This document shows, piece by piece, positions 7,012-14,800 of a stretch of 52,068 bases of DNA. Under the pieces are notes generated by a model. The model was not told the DNA's origin. It ran no database searches and was given only the letters and a program-made list of their open reading frames with translations. The stretch lies in assembly GCA_964444685.1 (NCBI GenBank), contig CAYUIG010000024.1, positions 1 through 52,068 of the forward strand. The letters are read 5' to 3'. The DNA comes from CAYUIG01 sp964444685. Its GTDB lineage: Bacteria; Gemmatimonadota; Gemmatimonadetes; Longimicrobiales; RSA9. Positions within the stretch are counted from its first letter, which is position 1; the number at the start of each line of letters is the position of its first letter. Position numbers and translations under genes: made by a program.

Positions 7012-7104
7012 CGCACTCCTCCTTCGCAATGCGCGCTCGTCGTGAAGGGGGCGGGCTGCCGGTACGGCTGCACCTGGTCGCCCGGCGTCGATCCGCGCAT
7101 CCGG

Positions 7105-7182
7105 ACCGGCGATAATCGCCGGTGCGATTGCGCGTGCGCCGATTCGGGCGGCTCGAGCAGCCGAACCGGCAACTATTGCCGG
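7105..7182. repeat. Two short perfect palindromes in an intergenic region
   Basis: ACCGGCGAT-A-ATCGCCGGT (7105-7123) and CCGGCAA-CTA-TTGCCGG (7166-7182) are inverted repeats sharing a CCGGC-A/G core. A related CTGCCGGCAAT half-site follows near 7225. They sit in the 312-base gap between the AbiEi-like gene and the flavoprotein gene, where I see no open frame of note. They could be operators or small hairpins. Confidence 0.5.
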
Positions 7183-7323
7183 CAGGCTTGCTCGAACACC
7201 GGAATCAGGAGCATGTGCAGTCCTGCCGGCAATGCCGCCCGGCGCACATCCGAAGTTTGTGAAGGAATCCCGATCATCCCATGGCAGGACCCGCCGACCT
7301 CATTCTGTGATGGGACGAGTGGG

Positions 7324-8451
7324 TCAACGGGTGAGGAGGCGCAGCCACGCGCGCGGGCGTAGCATGGCCCCGCGCCAGGACTCCTCGTCCGCGAAGATGT
7401 GTTCAACGGCATCGGCCAGGATCTGCGCGCGCCGGCGCAGGAGTGCGTCCCGGCTGCGGCCGCCGTGGTACAGCACGCGGCTCACGGTGCGCGCGTAACG
7501 CAGATCATCCGCGATCTCGCGGCGCACGCGTCGCATGTAGTTCGTTCGTGCGCGCGCGGGGTCCAGTTCGGCTCCGAGGATCGATTCGGCGGCGAAGCGG
7601 CCGCTGCGCAACGCCATGCTGATCCCTTCGGCGGTAACGGGATCGGCGCAGCCTGCGGCATCACCGGCGATCATGATGCGTCCGCGCGCCCATGTTTCGC
7701 TGCGCGGCCGGATGGGAATCACGTAGCCGTGCTGCTCACCGGTTGCGTCGAGGCCGAGGAAGGCGAGGTAGCGGTCGAGATGTTCGCGGAGTGCGACGCG
7801 GCCGCGCACGACGCTGAGCACGCCAATGGACAGGTGGTTCCGCTTGGGAAACACCCATGCGTAGCCGTGTGGCACGATGTCGAAGTCGAAGCGTGCGGTG
7901 CGCGAGAGTCGCTCGAAGTCCACGTCGGGCGGCGTGACCTCGAGTTCGATGGCGGGGATCGCGTGTGCGTGCTGCGGCCAACCCGCCATGCGCGCAACCG
8001 CACCCGTGGCGCCGTCGGCAACGATCGCGAACGACGCCGTGAGCGTGTCGGCGCCGGAGAGGAGCGTGACGTGCCCGTTCCCATCCTCGATCCCGGTCAC
8101 GGTGCAGCCGTCGCGCACGTCGGCGCCCGCGTCCGCGGCGGCGTTGGCCAGCGCGTGGTCGAGAGGTGCACGCATGGCCATCGAGATGAGCGCGTCGCGT
8201 GCGCAGGACAGGCGGATGCCGGGTCTGGTGAATGCGACGTCTACGGTCCGGCATTCGCGTTCGACGACCGACTTCGCGGCGGCCGGAAGTTCGCGCCATG
8301 CGCGCGGGACGAGGCCGCCGCCGCAGGTCTTGTAGCGCGGCAGCCGCCGGCGCTCGAGCAGGGTGACGCGGGCGCCCGCGCGGGCGAGTGCGAGCGCAGC
8401 GGCGGTACCTGCGGGGCCGGCGCCGACGACGGCGACATCACAATGGGGCAT
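7324..8451 (-). CDS. Geranylgeranyl-reductase-family FAD-dependent oxidoreductase
   Basis: A 375-residue flavoprotein. The N-terminus has the FAD Rossmann motif VVGAGPAGTAAALALARAGA followed by LLERRRLPRYKTCGGGL, where the PxYKxCGG signature is typical of geranylgeranyl reductases. The second FAD motif is IMIAGDAAGCADPVTAEGIS. Relatives reduce isoprenoid chains of quinones, lipids or pigments; the substrate here is unknown. There is no signal peptide. The gene is divergent from the DUF486 gene and appears monocistronic. Start is ATG 8449-8451, placing the Rossmann motif at the usual distance from the N-terminus. Confidence 0.88.
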   Translation of the reverse strand: MPHCDVAVVGAGPAGTAAALALARAGARVTLLERRRLPRYKTCGGGLVPRAWRELPAAAKSVVERECRTVDVAFTRPGIRLSCARDALISMAMRAPLDHALANAAADAGADVRDGCTVTGIEDGNGHVTLLSGADTLTASFAIVADGATGAVARMAGWPQHAHAIPAIELEVTPPDVDFERLSRTARFDFDIVPHGYAWVFPKRNHLSIGVLSVVRGRVALREHLDRYLAFLGLDATGEQHGYVIPIRPRSETWARGRIMIAGDAAGCADPVTAEGISMALRSGRFAAESILGAELDPARARTNYMRRVRREIADDLRYARTVSRVLYHGGRSRDALLRRRAQILADAVEHIFADEESWRGAMLRPRAWLRLLTR

Positions 8452-8561
8452 GGCTGAGGTTACAGGTCCCCGGACGACGCCGGCAACGGAGGGATCTTGC
8501 GGCGGGCGCTATCGTGGATGCGGCCGGTCGCATCCACCCTCCTTCGCGGAACCCCAAGCGT

Positions 8562-8906
8562 ATGCTGCGCGCGGCGCTGCTGCTGACGGTGTCGAACGTC
8601 TTCATGACGTTCGCGTGGTACGGACACCTGCGCCACATGAACCGGGCGCTATGGCTGGTGGTCGTGGTGAGCTGGGGAATCGCCTTCTTCGAGTACTGCT
8701 TCCAGGTGCCCGCCAACCGGGTCGGCTACGCGGCCGGACTCTCGGGGGCGCAGCTCAAGACACTTCAGGAAGTGATCACGCTCACTGTGTTCGTGGCGTT
8801 CGCGGCGTGGTACCTGCGCGAGCCGATCCGCTGGAACGTGGTGGCGGGATTCGTACTGATCGGCGCGGGCGCGGTGCTTGTGTTCGCGCCGTGGATGAAC
8901 CGCTAG
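8562..8906 (+). CDS. DMT-like membrane protein (DUF486 family)
   Basis: A 114-residue hydrophobic protein with four predicted membrane helices. It shows the family hallmarks NVFMTFAWYGHL, WGIAFFEYCFQVPANRVGY, and LKTLQEVITLTVF with YLREPIRWN. DUF486 proteins are small drug/metabolite-transporter relatives with no established substrate. The frame is open upstream, but ATG 8562 gives the usual family length. The upstream part of the frame is Arg-rich and is a shadow of the divergent flavoprotein gene. The stop lies three bases before the convergent lipoprotein gene. Confidence 0.88.
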   Translation: MLRAALLLTVSNVFMTFAWYGHLRHMNRALWLVVVVSWGIAFFEYCFQVPANRVGYAAGLSGAQLKTLQEVITLTVFVAFAAWYLREPIRWNVVAGFVLIGAGAVLVFAPWMNR

Positions 8907-8909
8907 GCG

Positions 8910-9329
8910 TCAGGAACGCTCGAAGCGCAGTACGACGTCGCCGGTCGCGTAGATGCGCAGCTCGTTCGGGCCCGCCTCGAATGCGTACGCGCGTCCGAGA
9001 AGTCGCAGCAGTTCGATGCCCTTCTCGGCTTCCGGCCCGCCGATCAGCGTGGAGACCAGATCGCTGACGGCCAGCATCCCCTCGTCGTCGGCCTCGAACT
9101 CGCCGCCGTAAGCGTTCGGCCCGGCGATGCCGCCGACGTACTGGTCCTCGAACCGGGCCGTGAAGCGGACGTCCACCCGGATCGGGGCGCCGTCCTCGAC
9201 GCGGACGCCGACGAGAGTCCACTCCGGCCCCGGCAGCAGCGCGACCGCGGGGCCCTGGCCGAACGGATCGGACGGCTGGTCCGTACACGCCGCCAGCAGA
9301 GCCAGGGCGAACAGGACGGCTTTCTTCAT
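8910..9329 (-). CDS. Small predicted lipoprotein
   Basis: A 139-residue secreted protein. The signal peptide MKKAVLFALALLAACT ends in a lipobox (LAAC, Cys15), predicting attachment to a membrane after processing by Lgt and LspA (an lspA gene lies at 49458). The mature part begins near TLVGVRVEDG and includes FTARFEDQYVGGIAG and GPNAYGGEFEAD, vaguely reminiscent of META-type lipoproteins. It follows the propeller lipoprotein gene on the same strand, 61 bases downstream. Function unknown. Confidence 0.82.
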   Translation of the reverse strand: MKKAVLFALALLAACTDQPSDPFGQGPAVALLPGPEWTLVGVRVEDGAPIRVDVRFTARFEDQYVGGIAGPNAYGGEFEADDEGMLAVSDLVSTLIGGPEAEKGIELLRLLGRAYAFEAGPNELRIYATGDVVLRFERS

Positions 9330-9390
9330 GCAGGCCTCCGAAACACGATCTCCTGTGAGGATGACGCGCGAAGCGCGTGGTTCGTGACGC

Positions 9391-10584
9391 TCACGACCCG
9401 GCCGGGACCAGCCGGTGCAGCCGAAGATGCTGCACGTCGAGGTCATCGCGCCAGCGCCCGAGCACGTAGTCCGCGCCGAACTCGAACACGTCGAAGCGGG
9501 CGGGCATGTCCAGCGTGCCCAGCGCAGCGCCGGTGGTGTCGAAGACGATCCACGAGCGCGCGGCCTGATGGTGCGGAACGAAGCGGCGCGCCCAGATCCG
9601 GCCATCGGTGCCGACTTGCACGGCGTCGAACCACGGCTGATGCGTGGGTACGTCCATGCGGCCGAATATGCGACGCGCATCCGGCGCACGTTCGCGCCAG
9701 TTACTCGACTCCGCTTCCGCGATCGAGTCGAACGCGGCGCGGTTCAGCGGGGTCGGGTCGGCGAGGATGCGGTAGATCGCCTCGAGCGTGCCGTTGGCGG
9801 CGTAGCCCCGCACCTCGGGCTGCACTCCGCTCGCTGCCACGATGTACCCATCCGGCGTGACAGCAATGGAAGGCTGCACCGTGAGCGGAACGGGCGTGAT
9901 CACCGGCTGCCGCTCCGTGAGCCACCAGCGGTACAGCCAGCCGCCTTCGAGCTCGATCAGCGTGTCGACGGAAGCACCATCGGATGTGCGCGCAATCAGC
10001 AGCACGCGGTTGCGGATCATGCCCTCGGGGTCGCCGAGCCGCACACCGGCCGTGCTGCCCTCCGTCAGCCAGCGGCCGTCCACCAGACGGTGCTTCGGCC
10101 ACGCGGAGCCCGCGGCAGGCGAGAACGCCTCTATCCCTGCCACCTCGCCCGACGCAGCCACGAATGTCAGCCGCCACTGGTTCAGATCGAACACGACGAT
10201 CGTATCCGCCGACCAGGTGTGCGGCATCAGCAGCCAGGTGTACTCGCCCGGACCCTCGCCCGGGCCGCCCTGCGTCCGCAGGTACCGCCCGTCGGCGTCG
10301 TAGAACCGCAGATGACGCGCGCGTTCGTCGCCGACCACCACGCTGCCGTCGGGAAGCTGCCGCGCGTTGCCGATATAGTCGAACTGGTAGAGCGGATCGT
10401 CGCCGCCGCCGATGTCGATGTCCGGCGCTGCCGCGAGCGTCGCAGCGGCGGCCAGGTCGGTTGACGACTCGACGATCCGGATGCCCGCGCTGTCGCGCAC
10501 GCTGGCCGTGCGCCCGGCGTCCGTGGGTCCGCCGCAGGCGGCCACGAGGCACGCGGCCGGGATCAGTGCCATGTGTCTACGCAT
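9391..10584 (-). CDS. 6-bladed beta-propeller lipoprotein
   Basis: A roughly 397-residue secreted protein with lipobox LVAAC (Cys17). Repeated propeller blades are visible as patterns such as NARQLPDGSVVVGDERARHL, RFYDADGRYLRTQGG, SIAVTPDGYIVAASG and AVQVGTDGRIWARR. The GGPGEGPGEY motif is typical of the 6-bladed propeller proteins common in Gemmatimonadota-like genomes. The ligand is unknown. Start candidates are GTG 10587 and ATG 10584. A sigma-70-like promoter at 10591-10619 would start transcription at or next to the ATG and there is no ribosome-binding site, suggesting a leaderless mRNA. Confidence 0.86.
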   Translation of the reverse strand: MRRHMALIPAACLVAACGGPTDAGRTASVRDSAGIRIVESSTDLAAAATLAAAPDIDIGGGDDPLYQFDYIGNARQLPDGSVVVGDERARHLRFYDADGRYLRTQGGPGEGPGEYTWLLMPHTWSADTIVVFDLNQWRLTFVAASGEVAGIEAFSPAAGSAWPKHRLVDGRWLTEGSTAGVRLGDPEGMIRNRVLLIARTSDGASVDTLIELEGGWLYRWWLTERQPVITPVPLTVQPSIAVTPDGYIVAASGVQPEVRGYAANGTLEAIYRILADPTPLNRAAFDSIAEAESSNWRERAPDARRIFGRMDVPTHQPWFDAVQVGTDGRIWARRFVPHHQAARSWIVFDTTGAALGTLDMPARFDVFEFGADYVLGRWRDDLDVQHLRLHRLVPAGS

Positions 10585-10590
10585 CACGGC

Positions 10591-10619
10591 GTACTATCCG
10601 ACTAGTGCAGTTCCGTCAA
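10591..10619 (-). promoter_or_regulatory. Promoter overlapping the end of the arginase-DinB gene
   Basis: The minus strand has TTGACG (complement of 10614-10619), a 17-base spacer and TAGTAC (complement of 10591-10596). The -35 overlaps the stop codon of the upstream gene. The predicted start is about base 10584, the A of the propeller gene's ATG. Confidence 0.6.
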
Positions 10620-11941
10620 GTCTCGAGGGCGGCAGCGATCTCGACGATCTGCGCGGTGTGGCGGCGCTCGTGGCCGGAAATGAAGTCGAGCCACTGGAGG
10701 CCGTTGAGCTCGCCGATGAAGAAGTGGGGGTAGCGGAACGCGGCGAGCGCGCGCGCATCGCAGGTGTGCATGAAGTCGATGGTGCGGGCGCGCACCTCAC
10801 CGATGCGATGCAGCGCGTCATCGGGATCCGGGTCGCCGACGGGGCGTGCCTGTTCCGGAGAGTCGACGCGGGTGCGGCGGTCGGTCATGAAGCGTGTCTC
10901 AAGGGTCCACGGAACGTCGGCGTCCGCCGTACTCTCGGGTGCGGGCGGGACCTGGTGGAGCAGTCGCACGATGAACGCCTCGACGCGGTGCAAATGGTCG
11001 AGCACCTGAGCGATGGACCACTTCGAGGGTCCCGGCTGCTTCGTCCAGCGTGTGCGCGGAATGGACGTGAGCGCGCGGTGGAGACCGGCGCGCGCAGCGC
11101 GCATGCGCTGCTCGATCTCGCGGAGCCGCGGATCGGCGTGCGGGCGTGCGGCCGCGGCTGCGGCGATGTGTTCGACGATGGCGAACGCGGCGCGAGCGAC
11201 CGCGCCATTCGAATCGTAGCTCGGATCGTAGGCGGTGATGGCGGCCGCAGCGATCGGCGCAGCTGCCGCCGCCCGATCGATCACGCGCCGGACATCATCG
11301 ATGGACAGTCCACCGGGCGTAGCGAACTGGTTCGCGGTCCCGACGCTCGGATCGAGCACGTCGAGGTCGACGTGGAGGTAGCCGGTCGATGCGGGAGGAA
11401 ACGCCGCGAGTTCGGTCATGCCTGGCGACTTCTCGATGAACTCGCGCTCGGGCGGATCGAGGTCGCGGACGCCGACGAGCCGGACGGCTGTCTCGGGGAT
11501 CGGATGCAGGCCGAGGTCGCGTCGCATGGCATGCCAGCCGTGACCGAGGATGACGGCCAGCGCCATGCCATCGAGGAAGCCGCTGCGTGACGTTTCGGGC
11601 GTGTTGAGATCCGCGTGTGCATCCAGCCATGTGATGGAACACTCGGCAAGCGCGGCCACGATGCCGGCGGCGGCGAAGCAGTTGCCTGCGAGTACGATCG
11701 AGAGGCGGCCATCACGCCGCGCTTCGGATACGAGATCGCGAATCGAACGAGCGAGTTCGAATGCGCCGGCGACCTCGGTGGGGAACGCCGACTCGAGCTC
11801 GACGATCTCGACACGCACCTCGTGTCCGAGGCTCTCGAGATGCTGCGCGATGCCGTCGTCGAGCAGACGCAGCGGCCCGGCGCCCAGACGCAGGCCGCGC
11901 GATCCGGAATCCCAGGGAACGGCGATGAGATCGATGCGCAT
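10616..11941 (-). CDS. Arginase/agmatinase-family protein fused to a DinB domain
   Basis: A 441-residue fusion. Residues 1-265 are ureohydrolase-like: WLDAHADLNTP (D107, H109, D111) and HVDLDVLDP (D192, D194) supply five manganese ligands, and AGNCFAAAG aligns with the first motif, with Cys88 where arginases have His. Residues 275-441 form a DinB four-helix bundle with metal-type histidines in LDHLHRVE (H316) and GHERRHTAQI (H424, H428). Arginase-like enzymes hydrolyse guanidino compounds; DinB proteins include thiol transferases and metal hydrolases. The substrate is unknown. ATG 11941 lies two bases after the preceding stop, so it is co-transcribed with the membrane protein and dioxygenase genes. 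Confidence 0.85.
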   Translation of the reverse strand: MRIDLIAVPWDSGSRGLRLGAGPLRLLDDGIAQHLESLGHEVRVEIVELESAFPTEVAGAFELARSIRDLVSEARRDGRLSIVLAGNCFAAAGIVAALAECSITWLDAHADLNTPETSRSGFLDGMALAVILGHGWHAMRRDLGLHPIPETAVRLVGVRDLDPPEREFIEKSPGMTELAAFPPASTGYLHVDLDVLDPSVGTANQFATPGGLSIDDVRRVIDRAAAAAPIAAAAITAYDPSYDSNGAVARAAFAIVEHIAAAAAARPHADPRLREIEQRMRAARAGLHRALTSIPRTRWTKQPGPSKWSIAQVLDHLHRVEAFIVRLLHQVPPAPESTADADVPWTLETRFMTDRRTRVDSPEQARPVGDPDPDDALHRIGEVRARTIDFMHTCDARALAAFRYPHFFIGELNGLQWLDFISGHERRHTAQIVEIAAALET

Positions 11942-11943
11942 CT

Positions 11944-12363
11944 TCAATCTTTCGCAGCGCGCTCGAGGATGTACTGGCAGGCGAGACCGTAGGGCAACAC
12001 GACCGGCATGTAGAGGAGCGCGATGAGGGTGCCGATGTACAGGATGGCCAGGGAATCGTGCAGGTTGGCAAGGCCGCCGAAGAGTAGGTCCTCGATCCAG
12101 ATCCACGTCACCGTGAGGACGAGGAACACGATCGTGCCGACGTACGACAGCACGAACGCGCGGGCGAGGCGCTGACCGAAGGTTTCCGCACGCAGGATGT
12201 ACCGACGGAACACCGTGGCGATCAGTACGGCTGTCACGACGAGCAGGATGAAACTCGAACCGGGTCCGCCGAGCAGCCAACCCCGTGTCGTACCCGGTAT
12301 GAGCAGGACGAGGAACCAGCCGGCCCCGAGCAGCGCGGCCGTGATGATGTAGCGCGCGCTCAC
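11944..12363 (-). CDS. Hypothetical four-helix membrane protein
   Basis: A 139-residue protein with about four membrane segments: YIITAALLGAGWFLVLLI near the N-terminus, FILLVVTAVLIATVF, AFVLSYVGTIVFLVLTVTW and ILYIGTLIALLYMPVVLPYG. The frame is open upstream, but GTG 12361-12363 is chosen because it overlaps the stop of the dioxygenase gene in a GTGA junction and starts just before the first helix. Two bases separate its stop from the next gene, so it sits in the middle of an operon. I do not recognise the family. Confidence 0.77.
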   Translation of the reverse strand: MSARYIITAALLGAGWFLVLLIPGTTRGWLLGGPGSSFILLVVTAVLIATVFRRYILRAETFGQRLARAFVLSYVGTIVFLVLTVTWIWIEDLLFGGLANLHDSLAILYIGTLIALLYMPVVLPYGLACQYILERAAKD

Positions 12364-13301
12364 TCTTCGATGGGCACCAGATTCGCGACGATGGCTTCGC
12401 GATGCGGCTCGAGGAACGGCGGCAGCACGATCTTCTCGCCGAGTGTCGCGACATCCTCGTCGACGCCGAAGCCGGGGCCATCGGTGGCGATCTCGAAGAG
12501 CACGCCGTTCGGCTCGCGGAAGTAGAGGCTGCGGAACCAGAAGCGATCGACGGGGCCGCTGTTGGGGACGCGCATTTGGTTCAACCGTGCGGCCCATTCG
12601 TCGTACTTGTCGTCGGGCGTGCGGAATGCGACGTGATGCACGCCACCCGCGCCGTTGCGCGAAGCCGGTGCATTCGCATCGACCGCCACGTGCAGCTCGG
12701 CGTGCGGTCCGTCACCGTCCATTGCGAACACGGTGATCGGAAGCTCCGCCGTGTATTCGCGCACGCGGCGCATGCCGGCGACCTCGGTGAGCACGTACTC
12801 CGTGGGCTCGAGGTCGGCCACACTCATGTGCATCGGCCCGAGTCCGCGCACCTGGAACTCGGGTGGAACGGGAGAGCGTTCCCATGGGACCGGTTCGTCG
12901 CCGGCGCCGTCATCGACAACGAAGGCGAGGCGCAGACCTTCGGGATCCTCGAAGTCGAGCACGGTACGGCCATCGCGCTGCCCGATGTCTGCGGTGCGCA
13001 CATCGTGTTCGCGCAGGCGCGCGGCCCAGAACTCGAGCGCGCGTTCGTCGCGGACGCGCAGGTGTGTGCGTGTGAGTCCGTTCGTGCCGCGCCGCTCGGG
13101 CGGCACCTTCCAGTCGAAGAACGTAAGATCGGTTCCGGGCGAGCCGATGGCGTCGGCGTAGAACAGATGATACGCGCTGACGTCGTCCTGATTGACGCTG
13201 CGCTTCACGAGCCGCATGCCGAGCACGCGCGTGTAGAAGCGGTAATTGTCCCGGATGCGCGCGGACACCGCGGTCACGTGATGGATGCCGGTGAGCTGCA
13301 T
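12360..13301 (-). CDS. Ring-cleaving dioxygenase-like VOC protein (MhqO/LinE type)
   Basis: A 313-residue protein with two vicinal-oxygen-chelate repeats. The first repeat opens with GIHHVTAVS and YTRVLGMRLVKRSVNQDD. The second has GPMHMSVAD, GVHHVAFRTPD and NGVLFEIATDGPGF, supplying the His and Glu iron/manganese ligands of extradiol-type enzymes. Relatives open hydroquinone-like rings. The start is set at ATG 13299-13301, immediately before GIHHVT. Upstream in-frame sequence belongs to the next gene in another frame. It is separated by seven bases from the VOC gene upstream and is coupled to the membrane protein downstream. Confidence 0.87.
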   Translation of the reverse strand: MQLTGIHHVTAVSARIRDNYRFYTRVLGMRLVKRSVNQDDVSAYHLFYADAIGSPGTDLTFFDWKVPPERRGTNGLTRTHLRVRDERALEFWAARLREHDVRTADIGQRDGRTVLDFEDPEGLRLAFVVDDGAGDEPVPWERSPVPPEFQVRGLGPMHMSVADLEPTEYVLTEVAGMRRVREYTAELPITVFAMDGDGPHAELHVAVDANAPASRNGAGGVHHVAFRTPDDKYDEWAARLNQMRVPNSGPVDRFWFRSLYFREPNGVLFEIATDGPGFGVDEDVATLGEKIVLPPFLEPHREAIVANLVPIEE

Positions 13302-13308
13302 GGCGGCC

Positions 13309-13734
13309 TCAGGGGATGCGGACGGAACCGTCGTCGTTGAAGGGGAAGTGCGGGTTCCATGCCACCTCCCAGAGCGCGCCCTCGGGATCCGCGAAGTAGG
13401 CGGAGCGTCCGCCCCAGTCGCGATCGATCGGTTCGTGCACGACCGTCCCGCCGGCGGCACGCACGCGCTCGAGTATGGTGTCGATCTCGCCTGCGTCGCG
13501 CACGTTGTGGGCGAGTGCGAAGCCGCGGAATCCGCTGCCCTCGGGCTCGACGCCCGCGTCCACCGCGAGGTCGGTACGCGGCCAGAGGACGAGCACGGTG
13601 CCGGTCGTGCGCAGGAACGCGACGGTATCGCCCCCGAGCGGCGATCGCTCCCAGCCCAGGCCGTCGACGTAGAAGCGGGCGGCGCGCTCGAGGTCCTGGA
13701 CGCCGAGCGTGATCAGTGTGATGCGCGGCTCCAA
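13309..13734 (-). CDS. VOC-family (glyoxalase-like) protein
   Basis: A 141-residue single VOC domain: ITLGVQDLERAARFYVDGLGW at the N-terminus and SAYFADPEGALWEVAWNP at the C-terminus. The final Glu metal ligand is present. The substrate is unknown; relatives include antibiotic-resistance and isomerase enzymes. The start is TTG 13732-13734, supported by GGAGG seven bases upstream and by beginning one base after the upstream gene's stop. It lies between the membrane hydrolase-like protein and the ring-cleaving dioxygenase. Confidence 0.87.
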   Translation of the reverse strand: MEPRITLITLGVQDLERAARFYVDGLGWERSPLGGDTVAFLRTTGTVLVLWPRTDLAVDAGVEPEGSGFRGFALAHNVRDAGEIDTILERVRAAGGTVVHEPIDRDWGGRSAYFADPEGALWEVAWNPHFPFNDDGSVRIP

Positions 13735-13735
13735 G

Positions 13736-14374
13736 TCACGTCCTCCGTCGTTCGAGCCATGCGGCTACCGCGGCGAGCACGATGTAGCCGAAGAAACCGG
13801 ATCCGGCCACCACTGCGGGCGAGGGTGGCGGCGGCCCGAACAGGGTGGCGGCGTGAAGCGCGACCATGGCGATCGCGAAGACGATCATGCCCTTCGGGCG
13901 CGCGGCGCCGCCGCGAAGGTACCAGAACAGGCCGCCGGCGAGGAACACGAGTTCGAGGGCGAAGGCGAGCACGGGAATGTTCCAGAGCCCGAGCCCTACC
14001 TTCGCCGTGTCATCCCAGATCGGCAGGTCGGGCGTGTGCACGATGAAGTCGAGCACCCAATGCGAGAAGATGGCGAACGCGACGACGAGCGCCGCGCGGC
14101 CGGCCTGGTCGCGTCGCATGAAGCGCCACGCCACGTAGCCGAGGATGGCCCAGCCTGCGGTGGTCACCAACCCGTGCGTGTACGGGAAGTGGTAGAAGTC
14201 GAGTGGATTCGTCGAGGTAAAGCCGGGCACGATGCGGACGTGCTCGATGCCGGCGAGTACGAAGAGGGCCCAGAGGATGTCGACGAGCTGAACGGCAACG
14301 AAGAACACCCACAGGGGAACCGAGGGGGTGACGCGTCGTGCGGCGAAGGCGAGGCCGTAGTGGCCGACGAACAC
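13736..14374 (-). CDS. Membrane protein of the YdjM/DUF457 metal-dependent hydrolase type
   Basis: A 212-residue protein with about six membrane helices. It has three His/Asp clusters characteristic of membrane-bound YdjM-like proteins: GHYGLAFAAR at the N-terminus, FYHFPYTHGL, and FSHWVLDFIVH. These could hold a metal ion. The substrate is unknown. The start is GTG 14372-14374, two bases after the stop of the 100-residue gene upstream, so the two are probably co-translated. It heads the membrane/VOC gene run. Confidence 0.8.
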   Translation of the reverse strand: MFVGHYGLAFAARRVTPSVPLWVFFVAVQLVDILWALFVLAGIEHVRIVPGFTSTNPLDFYHFPYTHGLVTTAGWAILGYVAWRFMRRDQAGRAALVVAFAIFSHWVLDFIVHTPDLPIWDDTAKVGLGLWNIPVLAFALELVFLAGGLFWYLRGGAARPKGMIVFAIAMVALHAATLFGPPPPSPAVVAGSGFFGYIVLAAVAAWLERRRT

Positions 14375-14376
14375 GT

Positions 14377-14679
14377 CTACTCTGCCCCGTCCGATGCGGC
14401 TTTGCGGGTGCGCGCGCGCACGGGCCGGGTGACGCGAGCCACGGGTCCATCGGCCTCGGCGATGGCGCGCAGCAGGTCGCCGCGGGCGAGGACGACGTCA
14501 CAGAGCTTGTAGGGCTCGCCGTCGTCGTCGAGCGTCATGACGTCCACGAGGAAGAGGTCCTCCTCGATGACGTCGCCCTGTTCGCGCGGGTGGAATTGAA
14601 GCCACCGTTCGCTGACGTGGCACGGCACGCGCAGCACGGCAAAGTCCGCCGCGGCCCTCTTGCTTCTGCCCTTCGCCAT
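14377..14679 (-). CDS. Hypothetical 100-residue protein
   Basis: I do not recognise this soluble protein. It starts MAKGRSKRAAADFAVLRVP, has a central acidic part (EEDLFLVDVMTLDDDGEPY) and a basic tail (RVTRPVRARTRKAA). The centre may form a small beta-rich domain. A GGGGGA ribosome-binding site six bases before ATG 14677-14679 and tight spacing to the next gene support it as real. It is the first gene of the minus-strand cluster that continues to 8910, divergent from the protein kinase gene 121 bases away. Confidence 0.66.
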   Translation of the reverse strand: MAKGRSKRAAADFAVLRVPCHVSERWLQFHPREQGDVIEEDLFLVDVMTLDDDGEPYKLCDVVLARGDLLRAIAEADGPVARVTRPVRARTRKAASDGAE

Positions 14680-14800
14680 GGCCGTCCCCCTGGTCCGATC
14701 GGCGGAAGATAGAGGCGTGGCGTGGCCGGCGCGACTGGACGGGCGGCTCCGGGTCCGGCAAGATTGAGTTGCCGCACGACGCCAACCCGGAGCTCTCCGC

